Source: Megalonaias nervosa
Taxonomy: Eukaryota > Mollusca > Bivalvia > Unionida > Unionidae
Reading direction: 5' to 3'
Length of the DNA: 64,000 nt
Assembly (NCBI GenBank): GCA_016617855.1
Contig: JAECUM010012978.1
Span: forward strand, 1-64,000
The number at the start of each line of letters is the position of its first letter. The stretch's first letter is position 1. The notes beneath the pieces were generated by a model that made no database searches, had not been told where the DNA came from, and saw only the letters and a program-made list of their open reading frames with translations. Of this stretch, positions 34,991 through 46,899 are shown piece after piece. The translations under genes and the position numbers were made by a program.

Positions 34991-36179
34991 ATAAAACTAA
35001 TGAGTAATAAAGAATATCTGCTGGTATAAAACTTACATTACAAAACAAATGCTACAGTTTCTTGAAAGTTTTTATATTTAAGGATGTAGGTAAATTTTGT
35101 GTCTGATCAGTTTTGAATCAAAACAGCATACATGTTTTACTTTGTTTGAGAGTGTTAAAGCAGATACAATTTAGACTTCATCCCTGGTATGAATTTAAGT
35201 TTATTGAGTGTTTTGTAAAGTGATTTTCTACAAAATTGATTAGATAAACTTTATCAAATTCTATTACAATTCCCATTAGATCAAATGAAGGTGAGTAATG
35301 GTCATTCAATAAATCAATGTACAAGTCAAAGAGATTAGTTCACAGTAGATATTTGCATTATACTAGTAAATATAGATTTGAAATTGAAAAGAAAATGAAA
35401 TCAAAGTGTTCATAATTACTTCATTTGATAAATTTGTTAAACTCGATTTTGATCATGCTCTTTCAGTCTGTCTTTATGTGTTGATAGAAAAATTTAAATG
35501 TAATACACCGGGTAATGATTGAAGAATTATGAGGAAATGTTTACCTTTGGTATAAAATCTTCAATGGTAGCTTTTCCCTGAATACTGTAGAATTATTTCA
35601 AGACATTAATTAAGGCAACAGAGAATTTTTGTAGGATTATTTGTTTTGTGGTATCTGTAATGTTAGCATATGAGAACTTTAATGAGATCTTTTCTCATGA
35701 CATAACTCATTTATCAAAGTGAAGTATGTTTTAATACACATTGATTGCAGATCAAAAGCAAGCAGTGTTTGCTGCTTGATAAAGAAACTTGACACCTTTA
35801 TCAAGTGTATAGAGAGAAATGAAAAAGTTTTTTTCTCCCCAATTTCTTTCGTCTTGTCAGCGTATGGAAACAGACATGAGCATGAAATGGTCACATGGGT
35901 CTAAAGAGAACTTACGTTTAAGTGTCACTTATCTTTTTAGCATTGACAATCTTATCCAAGTTATAGTTTTGCATTTATAGAAAAGTTAAAAAAAATGTAG
36001 GAGTCCCAAGCAGGTTTTCATGCATTTTTCAGAGCTTGGGATTTTCATTATGGGACCCAAGAGAAACATATGCTCCCTCAAATTTTATTGTCACATATTG
36101 TGAATTTTTAATTTGTATGAATTTCCTTGCACTTTCTTATGTCAGTCCTCTGCATGTAAAAAGGGAAAATAGTATCTGC

Positions 36180-36620
36180 ATTTCTGTCCATCCATTATAG
36201 TCTTTTCTGCTCAATAACTTTAAAGCTTTTTGAGGTTAAGGGATTAAATTCTATATAATCATACCTCATCATAATAAGGTATGTCATATGGCTCATTAGA
36301 GGTTTATTCTTGATGGTTATGGCTCTGTAATTTAAAAAAGTTTTCCTTCACTTTCCTTTCGGTTTTGAAACATTAAAGCAATTACTGATTAAAGGATGAC
36401 TCTTTGTGTAGATCATCATTAGAAGATGTGTCACAAATTAAATTAGGCCTCTGTTCTTCAAGATAAAGGTCACAGCTAAATATTTTAAGTTTTCTATCAC
36501 ATATTCCAGTCTGCTGTATAACTTTAGAGATGTTTGAGATTAAGGGATGAAACTTTCAGTACTTGTGCATCAGCAAACTTACAACCAAGACACAGCAGTT
36601 CCTCCCTGCTTAAGAGGTTT
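36180..36620 (+). repeat. Degenerate tandem array, family D, second copy
   Basis: Two to three units with AAGATAAAGGTCACAGCTAA, ATATTTTAAGTTTTCTATCA and GGGATGAAACTTTCAGTA, matching the array at 22.43 kb. Confidence 0.5.
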
Positions 36621-37862
36621 TAAGATAAATGAACTTGTATATTGTCACAAGATGTCATGTATTCTGCCATACATTTGGGATCCTATCTTCAAGGTTTTTG
36701 GGATATATGTATATATTTCATTGTTTTTGTTTCTGTTTTTTATCTTAAAGGTTATTAACACACGGATTATTACAAAATATAGTAGCATACCATTGCTGCA
36801 TTTGCTTGCTAATTAGTTAAAGTGTTTGGACTTTTTACTTTTTTATGCAGTAATAAGCAAAGTGATGTGGAGAAAGTTCAATTTCTGTAAGACAAAATGC
36901 TCTTGAAAATTTTTGAAAATCTTTAAAAAGTCTTTGAAAAAAGACACCCAGGAACTGTGCAAAACATACACAAAACTTCTGCCATGTTAGATGTTAGCAA
37001 TTTACCTGAAGTTTAAAATTTATTATTAAAATTTTTCAAGTGAAGATGATGTAGGGGTCTTTAAAGTTGGAAACATTTTTGATGAAAGAAATGAAACGCC
37101 ATTTTTCAGTTATATACTGGCTTATGTCATTGTGTTAGGTACATGCGTTCCTTTATAGAATCAAGAATTATCCCACAATTTTCAGGAGTTATAGTTGTTC
37201 TGTTTGAATTTTATATAATTTCTTTTGTTTATTGAATATTTTCATTTTTGTTGGATCAGTGTGTTTATGTTTACTGGCCTCCTCTGATAAATATCTTGGG
37301 TTGATATCAGCATTGGTTGTGGCATCCCAACAAGTGTTTCCCAGCCTATTATATCACTAATGTAGATAGTATAGTGCTGGCTTCAGTGTCAACACTTACC
37401 ATTTTTATCTAATGTCAGTACAATGTCTTTTATAGGATGTCAGCTAAGCTGAATCATCCCACTTTAGTTATAATGTTTAGATGCCAACTTTTGCAACAAT
37501 CAGTATACATATAGCAAATTCAAGTCCTATAATACACTTGCGGCATAGCGTATACGTATAGCGTTATCTATAGAAACACGGTGGTACAAAAATTGTTCAT
37601 GGTACCCAACTTTTCAGATTAGTCTGGGATGATGACCATCATGCATCTGGGGACAAGGTACTTTATTGGAAGATACCTTGGCACTGAATAACCTACTTTT
37701 GTTACTGTGTCAAAAACAAATGTAATTTGTAAGTTATTCTTCAACAAAATTGAATGAAATAACTTGTGAAACAATGTTTTGTTTCATACAAGTTAACAAG
37801 AAACTGACTGGATGTGAACATTCAATAAAACTTATTAAATCAAACAAAAAACACTTGAATAG

Positions 37863-38178
37863 TGTGTGTGTGATTTGGATATTTTTAATGTTGCCTAAAC
37901 AATTTTTTCAGTCACTATGCTGCCTGCATTGTGGCAGTTTATAGTGATGTCTAACACTGGGGCATCGTGCCACAGACATGTAGCATGATGTCCCACCCAG
38001 TCACATTATCCTGACACCAGGCCGACCAATCCAAACACTAACCCCTTAAAGCTGAGTGCCAAGTGAAGCAGCTGTTAGTACCATTTTTATAAGTCTTTGG
38101 TATGACTCAGCCAGGGTTCAAACTCGCGGCCTTCCACATTCAAGGCAGAAACTCTAACCACTAGGCCACCTGAGCGGT
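37863..38178 (-). mobile_element. CA-tailed tRNA-derived SINE, family A, copy 2 (316 bp)
   Basis: Flanked by a perfect 14-bp duplication AAACACTTGAATAG (37849-37862 and 38179-38192). The minus strand carries TGGCCTAGTGG (A box), a GTTTGAACCCTGG-type B box, GAGTCATACCAAAGAC, the internal GTCAGGATAATGTGACTGGG segment and a (CA)n tail. This defines the element ends exactly. Confidence 0.92.
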
Positions 38179-39875
38179 AAACACTTGAATAGATTTACTC
38201 AGTTGTTTAGCAAGCTGGGGTCAAATATTAAGTCTTCCTTACATTTTTCAACCTTGAAAAATCTGCCCCAAAATTCAGTCATGGAATAAATCAGTTTTCA
38301 TAGTTCTGCTGTCTTTACCATAACAAATTGTGCAAGGAAATCTTTTGTGAAATTCAAAGTAGAAAAATGTTTTACCTGTAATGTTCTTCAATTGGATTGT
38401 TTTTTTTATGTTGTAGAAATTAAAATTTGTGTGGTTAAATCAAAAGTGAAACGAGTTTTCTTGCACTTGTCACAGATACAGTACCCCAGCATACACCCCA
38501 GAATACAGTGTTATCTTTATATAGGTGATTATATTCCAGATGTCAAGCTTGTTGTTTGACAAAATCACTGATAGAGAAAATTGATTGAAATTCTGTCAAG
38601 CACATTGAGATCCAGGATATTGGCCTTATCTGTTTAACGGGAATGATTTGATATGTTTAAGCTTAGGATCATCTCAAAACAGTTGTTGGCTAATGCCACT
38701 TGAAATTTTATTTCTGTCTAATAGGTTTTATGATGCAGCAGTTTTAGCTATGTACATGTCATCTGACAATAAGATCTCCATCTCAGAAGCAGACCTGACA
38801 ACCTAAGCAAAACCTTTGCCAAGCTATTTTTTTTTTTTTGCTTAGTAACTTTTCTACAGATGTTAGATAATTTCTGGTGCATTCATATTTTGCTGTTAGT
38901 TATTTTTGACATTGCGGATTTTGGTAGACCCCTCGGCTACTTTGGTATGTATGGTATCTCTAATAGGGCTTTAGCCAGAGAATGGTTGTTAATACTCCCA
39001 AAGTGGGCAGAGTGATTGATGCTAAATAGGTAGTTTCAGTCCCAGTGGAATGTTTCAGTACTTGGTATGTAGATGTTGCATTGTTCACACACAGGCACAC
39101 ACACTGTGAATATGATGGTGGGATGGCCCATTTAATTTAATGAAGAAAGGACTTAATACATATATATAAATAATATAGGAAGTGGAAACAGTTAACTAGC
39201 TGAGTTGCCAACCATTCTGATTTTGGCATAATCATTTCTATTTTAACCTTAAGTTATGACTGGTATTCCTAAAAGCAATTGAATATTGATTGACCACTTA
39301 GAAAGCATGTCAGCTTAGCATCCCGATTCACCAGAGAAAGATCTCAAAACCAAAAAAGTGGCAGTTGAAGATTATACCTCAATGAAAAAATGATGTCTGC
39401 CACAGAAGTTCCAAATGGAATGTGCAGTGCATCAGCCTTGGATGAATATGTGTACCCAGCTTTTGCAGTCTTTACACAGTGGACTTGCTTATATCATATG
39501 GTGACAAAGATGACTGTAGGAAGCATGCTGGATAAAAATCTGAAGTATTTGTATTCGTACTTTAATATTCAGGTTTAATTAGCTTGCCATTTTATTTCTC
39601 ACCAGTGTGGGCTCGTATTTTGGTGATAAGTGTGGATGAATGATGGTAATAAATATTTTTAAATGGTTTAAAAATTTATAAGTAAAATAAATTAAGAAAG
39701 GAAATACATTTAATCAGGACAATTTCCCTATTGGAAAATAATACAAAGTTTAAAAAGTTACTAATTTCTGTCAATTCTGGACTGAAATTTATGAAGGTTA
39801 ATATTAGTTTTGTGTCTTTTCTTGTACTGATTGTCAAAACAAACTCAGTTCAGCATAGTTTTATGCAGATACCTT

Positions 39876-40075
39876 GGATGGCTCAGTGGTTAGCATACCA
39901 GACTCATAAATAGCTGGTTCTGGGTTCAATCCTGCCAAGACTAGTTCAGATCAGTTGTTGTGATGTGTCTGTGGGCATGGCATTTTACTCCCTTGTGCAT
40001 GGTAATAAATAATTTGCTATGAGCTGATGATTCTTTAAAGGCATCAGTCAGAGAATGATCGAAGTAAAATAAAGC
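39876..40075 (+). mobile_element. tRNA-derived SINE, family C, copy 2
   Basis: Head with A box TGGCTCAGTGGTTAGCAT and B box GGTTCAATCC at normal tRNA spacing, then AGTTCAGATCAGTTGTTGTG and GGGCATGGCATTTTACTCCC. The body matches the decayed copy at 1.66 kb. Not a tRNA gene: the acceptor stem does not close and the body extends well past 75 bases. Confidence 0.65.
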
Positions 40076-40170
40076 TAAGATTTCATAATGAAAAAAAAAT
40101 GCACCTTAAGAATTTGGGAAATCCTTTTAAAAAATCATTGAAAAGTCAACAGATCTTTGCAAACCATGTA

Positions 40171-41100
40171 CAGTGAAATCCCTCAAAAATCCCCCATATC
40201 ACATTGTTTCTTTATTATGCATGTAATTATTTTTTACCCATTAAACTGAAAGCCCTCTAATCTGAAAACTGTTACAAATTTTTCAGTTTGACACTTAGAA
40301 ACCCGCCAAACCAAAACTCATTTTGAAATTCAGCAGTGTATTTTTAGCTACATAAAAAGTTCATGTTTATGGTCCAGAAATACCCTGTGGTCAAGTACAA
40401 CACACACCTGACAGGCCCAGCCAGCTTATTTATGGTTAGACAGTACCATAGTAGGCTTATCATTGAGTCAGTGACACAAAAATGTCTCCTGGTAAAAAAA
40501 GAACAAAAAAAACCACACTAAGTACAGATTAGGGCAGACAGTAGGCTAATTCAACATCTTTGCACCTTAAAAAGGGCTGGCTTTTTAATGTAAATTATTT
40601 ATTAAATGCTTTTAGAAAAATCGGATAAGAAAGATTGTACTTATCTGCTTATTATTTTATCCTGATTGATGTTATTCATTTGTAGAAAATATCAATAGAA
40701 TTAAAAAAAAAAAAATTGCAAAATACAAAACAGTATTTGGAAGGAATGTGAATTGTTAAGCTAAATTCCATGAAATTTAAAAAAAAATGAAACAGCTCTT
40801 TTAACTTTACACACACCCAAACACCCACAGTGATGTTTTCTCAAGTTGTATAAATGCTTTCCCTCACATATGCCCATATGAACAAATTCTCTCTAATGCG
40901 CCGGCAATTTTAAAAATGTCATTTTTTTTTTTTTTAATCTGAAAAAATAAGACTGGTATCAAATGATGCTGTGCTTGTATAACCACTGATATATAAACAG
41001 ACATTTATTCATGTCTGCGAAAGCCTTAGTAAACCGAAAACCTTTTAAAACCATAATTAAATTTGGTCCCAGTGGTTTTTGGTTTTGAGGGGTTTCATTA
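40171..41100. mobile_element. Tigger/pogo-like non-autonomous element, about 930 bp
   Basis: The left end CAGTGAAATCCCTCAAAA, preceded by TA, pairs with the right end whose reverse complement is TAATGAAACCCCTCAAAA, followed by TA on +. Sub-terminal motifs such as CTCTAATCTGAAAA and GTAAACCGAAAACC are repeated towards both ends. The interior contains homopolymer A and T runs and no transposase frame. Confidence 0.5.
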
Positions 41101-41282
41101 TATTTATTGATGTGTTGAAAGTAGTGGAGCTCAAACAGAAGTAAGCCAGTGATAACAGCACCCTACACAATCTGTACTTTGCCGATTCTGATACATGCTA
41201 AGGTTAGTGGTTGCCCAACCGATTGGTTCCCACTAGGTTCTCTGGTTTCTTCCATGGTCTCAAAGACCTCTTTCACACTGTC

Positions 41283-41317
<35 letters not shown>
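41283..41317. repeat. (TAA)n microsatellite
   Basis: About eleven consecutive AAT units. Confidence 0.9.
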
Positions 41318-41318
<1 letters not shown>

Positions 41319-42497
41319 TGTTTACCTCTAAGCATAAATCACTTTGACAACAGTACAGGTAAAACATTCCTTAGTTTGCATACAGCTTGAAATCTTTATT
41401 GATTGATCAGCTTCGAAAAAAAACTTGCTTTTGGTGTCTGGAAATTTTGTGTACAGTTTAAAACTATTTTGAAAATACGGTATCTGAAAAATTCAGGGGT
41501 CCAATTGTTTAGGTTAATTATGGCAGTTCAAATGTTACATGTCTGCTTCATTGGGTTTATTGGTCATGTGATTCACAAGGCAAAGACCTTGTCATTGTGA
41601 AAGGATGCAAAAGAGAGGTACTTAACAATGATATAACCTCCTCTGCATTTTGATTAGAATTGGGAATTAGTAATCCCTTCTTGGTTGTCATATATGTAAT
41701 TTGCAAAACAGCTATTGGTTGATTGATTTAATTTGATCAGTAATTTGATAGCTGTATTTAGTTATCTCAGAGGGATCAGTGAAATTTAATGCAGAACTGA
41801 GCACAGAATGAACTTCCTAAGAGGCCTTCAACCAATTAAGGTTGTTATTAAATGCATGAAGATGTACCTTAATTGTAGAGCATATTCAAAGCAAGTTTCG
41901 TGGTGAAATTCTTTTTTTTTTTCCCCATCTCCAATTTATTGTCTTAATAATCTGGATAGCATTATTACCTGTAGGCAGTAGAATTTCTTGTGTGATTATA
42001 TGATTGATAATAATGATGTAATGATGTTTGTTGATTTTGTTTTGGTCTGCTTGTGTGTGATATTGTGCCCCAGCAATATGCCTTGGAGACCTAGTTAATT
42101 AGATGGAACTGAGAATGAGAACTGCAGGTGGTTGGTTTTTTGTTTCAATGGTCTGAAGCCCTCCTTTTATGTGTAAGACTAAATTAGTCTTAGATGAAAT
42201 AATATTTTAGAAAATAGGTAAAGAAATGGAGTTGAAAATTCAAATGCCTGAAAAGGGCTTATAAAAGTGTTGGAAATAATAAAATGTGGAACTATTATCA
42301 ACTACCGGTATATATCTCTGAATAGAATTAGGCATGAAGGAGCTGGTAGCAAATTTTTATAATCCTGTAGCAAAATGGCTTATCAAGTGGCAAAAGTTTT
42401 GACAGTTCTTTTTAGCCTGCTGGTTGTCACTACTGTATGTATTCTATCATTTTGAAAACTTTCTGGTATCTGTTACAATTGTCATCACTCACTATTT

Positions 42498-42655
42498 CAT
42501 GGTCTCAAACTCAAACCACCCTGAGGGCTGCATGAGGGCATTTTCGATGGCCCAAGGGCCACACCACCATTGTTATCTCTCATGACACCTTGTGATGCTG
42601 ATTATTTTGCAGTCCACATGATTTGACTTGGCGGGCCTCGTGTTTGAGACCTCTG
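42498..42655. mobile_element. hAT-type MITE, 158 bp, with target-site duplication
   Basis: Left end CATGGTCTCAAACTC; the right end read in reverse complement is CAGAGGTCTCAAACACGAGG. Flanking 8-mers are CACTATTT (42490-42497) and TACTATTT (42656-42663), seven of eight identical, as expected of a hAT insertion. The interior is GC-rich for the region (CCAAGGGCCACACCACC) and non-coding. It lies in intron 1. Confidence 0.82.
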
Positions 42656-43039
42656 TACTATTTGGAGCTTGTTGTCTGCTATTACATTTGGGCAGAAACA
42701 ACACTGAATTGTGCATTCATTCAGCTGATGTATATCTTATGCTCACTTTTCAGACATTATTATTTTCATTGATACATGCCATCGGAATACCATTCAATCT
42801 TCTCTTTCAGACCCCAAAATAACCACGGGCAGTGGATGTTTTACACATTCAACACTATTTCCAGGAATGAGAACTGTCATATCTGCTGCTGTGTTAACAC
42901 TCCTTTTATGGAAGGCATAATCACTTTTGGCAGACATTTTATATATATATATATATTACTGTGCTGAACAGTTTCTGACAGTTTTTCATGTTTATGGAAA
43001 GCAATATGTGATGTTCAGTCATGGTACATGCACATCTTT

Positions 43040-43465
43040 ATTATCATTATGAAGGCACCTGAGCTAGAAAATTCCAAGAACTCCTTAAAAACTGTGATTG
43101 ACTTTCATTTTGATCTAAACTTTGGCAGTTTTTACATCTGTCTGTGTCATGAGAAATGTATATAAAAGATTCATTTTAGGTCAGTAAAGTTCTAATATTT
43201 AAAAATCAAATTATGTCACTGACAGTTATTTTTAATCGGTAAATGTATGAAATCTTGTGTCACTGAGAGTTCAATTTGATCAATAAAAGTCTAATCTTGT
43301 GACACTGACAGTTTTGTTTTTTTGGGGGAGTGGTTTATCAGTAAAATTTTAATAATGTGTCATTGACAGTTCTTTTCTTTTCATAACTTGTGGTAGCAAA
43401 ATATTCCACCTGATTTTCTCCTGATAGCAAAGTGATAAGACAGGTAGCAGTTTGGTAATTCCTAC
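43040..43465 (+). mobile_element. Tandem-core element 3, second copy (diverged units)
   Basis: Flanks resemble those at 34.55-34.99 kb: GAAGGCACCTGAGCTAGAAA then TTTCATTTTGATCTAAAC on the left, and TTGTGGTAGCAAAATATTCC with GGTAGCA repeats on the right. Inside are about four diverged units with TGTCACTGACAGTT and AATCGGTAAA or AGTAAAATT. The unit sequence differs from the other copy more than the flanks do. Confidence 0.5.
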
Positions 43466-46262
43466 CAAGTATTTCAAATCCAAAACTTGCCTCCTTGAAA
43501 GGAATTGAGAGTATATCTTTATTATGCAGAATTATTAATCAAAATATTGTATAAATATGTATACCTTAATAAGCACACAGCCTTTATTTTGTCCAAAACT
43601 CGAAAAGAGATATATATATATTACCAAGCACGTGTTTGAATCCCAGCATGCCATAAAGGGTGTCTCGCTCCCAGCATGCCTCAGAGGAAGTGATAAAACT
43701 GCTAAAACTCACTTCAAATATCATATTTTTTTAAAAAAACATCAACCATAGTATGTCATTATCAAATTGAGCATTAAATCTGTGACAAAAATAGATTTTA
43801 TACATGACTTATTTGAGATTTGAGATTTTGTCAGTTCAAGACCCTACTGGTTATGCAAGCATAACAAAGTGAAGAAAGAAAGATGAATGAGAAAAATGTT
43901 GAAATGTTAAATATATATGATTGTAAGAATATTTTGACAGTGGCCTGTTGAAACCCTGTCTTGAAGTCATTTGGCAGTATAGGGGTTAAAACTCCTTTTC
44001 TTTTGTGGACTGGCCAGATTCAGAAAGCAGCCATAAAATTATCTGTGTATTTGAATAATCTACCTACACCTGCCATGTTGAGAATTTTGCACTTGTGTTT
44101 CAAAGGGAAAAGAAGTGACTAACATTAATAAACTCTGACGTCAGGACCTTGTTAGCCAAATTTAAACAACTTTTCCTTGTGGATCAGGATGTCAGAATGA
44201 GGCAAGTTTGGGCAAGGTTTTCCTATGAGGACAATCTTATTCTGAAGTTAAGCTTGGTTGTAAATACTTTTTTTTTCTTGTATGCTGTAGGTATGGTGCT
44301 AGATGTTGACCTCTGTTCTTATCAATATAGGACGTTCCCTCATCTAAAAACTACATTTAATGTAACTGTGTTAAGTCCATACTATCATTTTAAGCTAGAA
44401 ATGTCTAGATATATGGAGTACAAAACAAAATCTCACAAATATTCATGTTTAGCTAAGGTCTAAAAAGGCAAAGAAAATAAGAAAATGGTGTATTTGTCAT
44501 TGAATTTGATGTATAAGGTAGTAACCCATTAAATGCTTTGCAGTGAATCACAGGTGAATAATACATTTCAAATGCTTACAAGCACTTGATGGTTACCTGT
44601 TTTCCAAGCACTTAAAAGCGTTTATCAAAAAGATGTTATTTGGATATGGGTCTATATTTGTATGAATCAAGACTTTCATGAGCTTGCAAATATATACCAG
44701 TTTATCTAAAATGTCAAGAAAGATTTAGAGCTATTGGGATTTAATTTGTCCTTTTGCTCAGTCACCAGCCTTTCATTCTGTAACATGCACAGTGATATCT
44801 GCTTTTTAACAGCATAATAGTTGTAGTTTATCATCAAAAAATCAAAGGGTAATAACAGTTATTGAGTGACTTGGTCTTGACTTGGACCTTTATCTTTCAT
44901 GTAGATGTTATATCTATGTAGACAAGTCTATTACTACCTGTAAAAGTGGCATAAAATAGTTTTACAGCCAGTAATGGGGAATTGGGCTAGATTATCAGAA
45001 ATTATTGGAAAATACAGAATGCTGTTATCTTGACAGTGGAACAAGTTAACTAATGTTTAAGTGTAATCATTAAACTGCATCTCTCTACTTCTGTCTCTTT
45101 CGTTCTCTATCATAATAAGTTTTGAACATACATCAGTTTATAATGTTAATGTTAATGTTAAATATTAATGAATTTACAATGAATAAGGGTATTTATTGTC
45201 ATTTAAATGAAAAAGGAAGAGTTTTATATCTCACAGTTCACTACAAAGATTTTTTTGTTGTTGATAATAACCATTTTGGTGAAATGATCTGCAGTGCAGA
45301 ATGGTAACCAGTGTTCTTCCACAAAATTTGCAAACATGGTCTCTGCAAGTGCCACTTTATCTGGTTATGATACATCCTCAGATAAGGTCTTCAAAGTGGG
45401 TGTGTTCATTTATAGAAGAATCATTGCTCCTATGTGATGGTGTTTGCATATGCCAGGTGATATCATTTCTTTCTGCAAATACTGTACTATCTTGAAAAGA
45501 ATACACAATTCAAACTCAGAACCTTTGTTACGCAACTACACCACTAAACTCTGATTTCCAAGCTGATGGGTTTTTTTTTTAGCATTTGGAGAACGTGCTA
45601 GTTTTGTCATTTTGACTTAAATCGACCAAAAGATGATAAGAGTTGCCTCTTAAAGCATCTCGAAAAACACAATAACAATTACACAAGACAAAAAAATCAG
45701 TATACTTTCACAAATGTTTCTGCCTAAATCCACCAGAGGTTTTGGCATATTTTTAGTTGGAGACTCACAAACCATCTTGAACCATCTTTGATCCATTTAT
45801 TACTTTTAACACTTCAATAAATGTCCACCTTTGGTCTTGAAACTTGCTAAATTACAACAGTTAGGTAATCAATTTATAGCTTGTTGTGTACATGTTAGCC
45901 TTTGTGTTACAATTCATATTCAGATTATTGAGTATGCATCATGGCACAGGTGAAACAGTTCCAGTCTCCATTAGACTGGTTCTGATTGGTTTCTCTGTTG
46001 TGTGGATAAAATGTGTAAAGATAATATTTATTTCCCCCAGTAAAATTTCAATTTTTAATTTTCAGAAGTTGTAGATTTCAAGTATTAAACAATAATTATG
46101 GTAAGGGTATTTTTGTCTTACCACCAGTAGAACCACATGTATGCCAGTTCAATACACTATATTAGAATTCAGCTTTATTTAGCTGGAGTTTTACATTTAA
46201 CATCCAGCTGAATATTGCAATCAGGGAATTTTCTCCTTGTTGTTATCTCCTGTCGCCAAAAT

Positions 46263-46495
46263 TTAGATAGGCCTCAGGTGGTTGAGTGGTCAAAGGCACT
46301 AGCTGTTACACCTCACCTCTGTCCACGCAAGTTTGAGTCTTGGCTCGGCCATCATGGGTACATGAGAAATCTTGCCAGCAGCTTCCCATGGGTTGGAAGA
46401 TCTTTACAGGTTCTTCCTCCACTAATTATACTGACTGCCATGTATAGACTGTCTTGTGCTACAAAACGACATTAGTCCCTTAAGACCAAACCAAA
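46263..46495 (+). mobile_element. tRNA-derived SINE, family B, copy 3
   Basis: Head CTCAGGTGGTTGAGTGGTCA (A box) and GTTTGAGTCTTGGCT (B box), then CATGGGTACATGAGAAATC, CAGCAGCTTCCCATGGGTTG and GACTGTCTTGTGCTAC. It is the plus-strand counterpart of the copies at 24.15 and 31.32 kb. Ends are approximate. An 86-codon frame through it is not a gene. Confidence 0.7.
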
Positions 46496-46580
46496 TGAAA
46501 AAGCTGAAAGGTACTAGTAAGCATGAAGAATCATTAAATGCACGTGTCAATATCAGTATTACCTCATCCTTACCTTGTTC

Positions 46581-46899
46581 GCTGACCGCTTCAGTGGCGT
46601 AGTGGTAGAGCGTCCGCCTCTGATGCAGGAGGTTGCGGGTTCAAACCCTGGCTGAGTCATACCAAAGACTTATAAAAATGGTACTAACAGCCACCTCCTT
46701 GGCACTCAGCATTAAGAGGTTAGTGTTAGGACTGTTCGGCCTGGTGTCAGGATAATGTGACTGGGTGGGACATCATGCTACATGTCTGTGGCATGATGCA
46801 TCAGTGCTAAACATCACTATAAACCGTCACACTGCAGACATTGCAGCAATATGACTGAAAAATTGTTAAAGCTATGTTATAAATCTAAATCACACACAC
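46581..46899 (+). mobile_element. CA-tailed tRNA-derived SINE, family A, copy 3 (319 bp)
   Basis: Flanked by ACCTTGTTC at 46572-46580 and 46900-46908, a perfect 9-bp duplication. Head: A box GTGGCGTAGTGG, B box GGTTCAAACCC; body GAGTCATACCAAAGAC, GTCAGGATAATGTGACTGGG; tail CACACACAC. The head is the best-preserved tRNA-like part in the window but lacks a closed acceptor stem. Confidence 0.9.

Noticed and set aside
44149..44463. 104-codon + frame in intron 1
   Set aside because: No recognisable domain, no flanking splice pair matching the GLIS phases, and composition like the surrounding intron.
46589..46660. tRNA gene
   Set aside because: It has A and B boxes but no closed acceptor stem, and it is the head of a 319-bp SINE bounded by target-site duplications. 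The same applies to 39878-39950 and 55835-55905.
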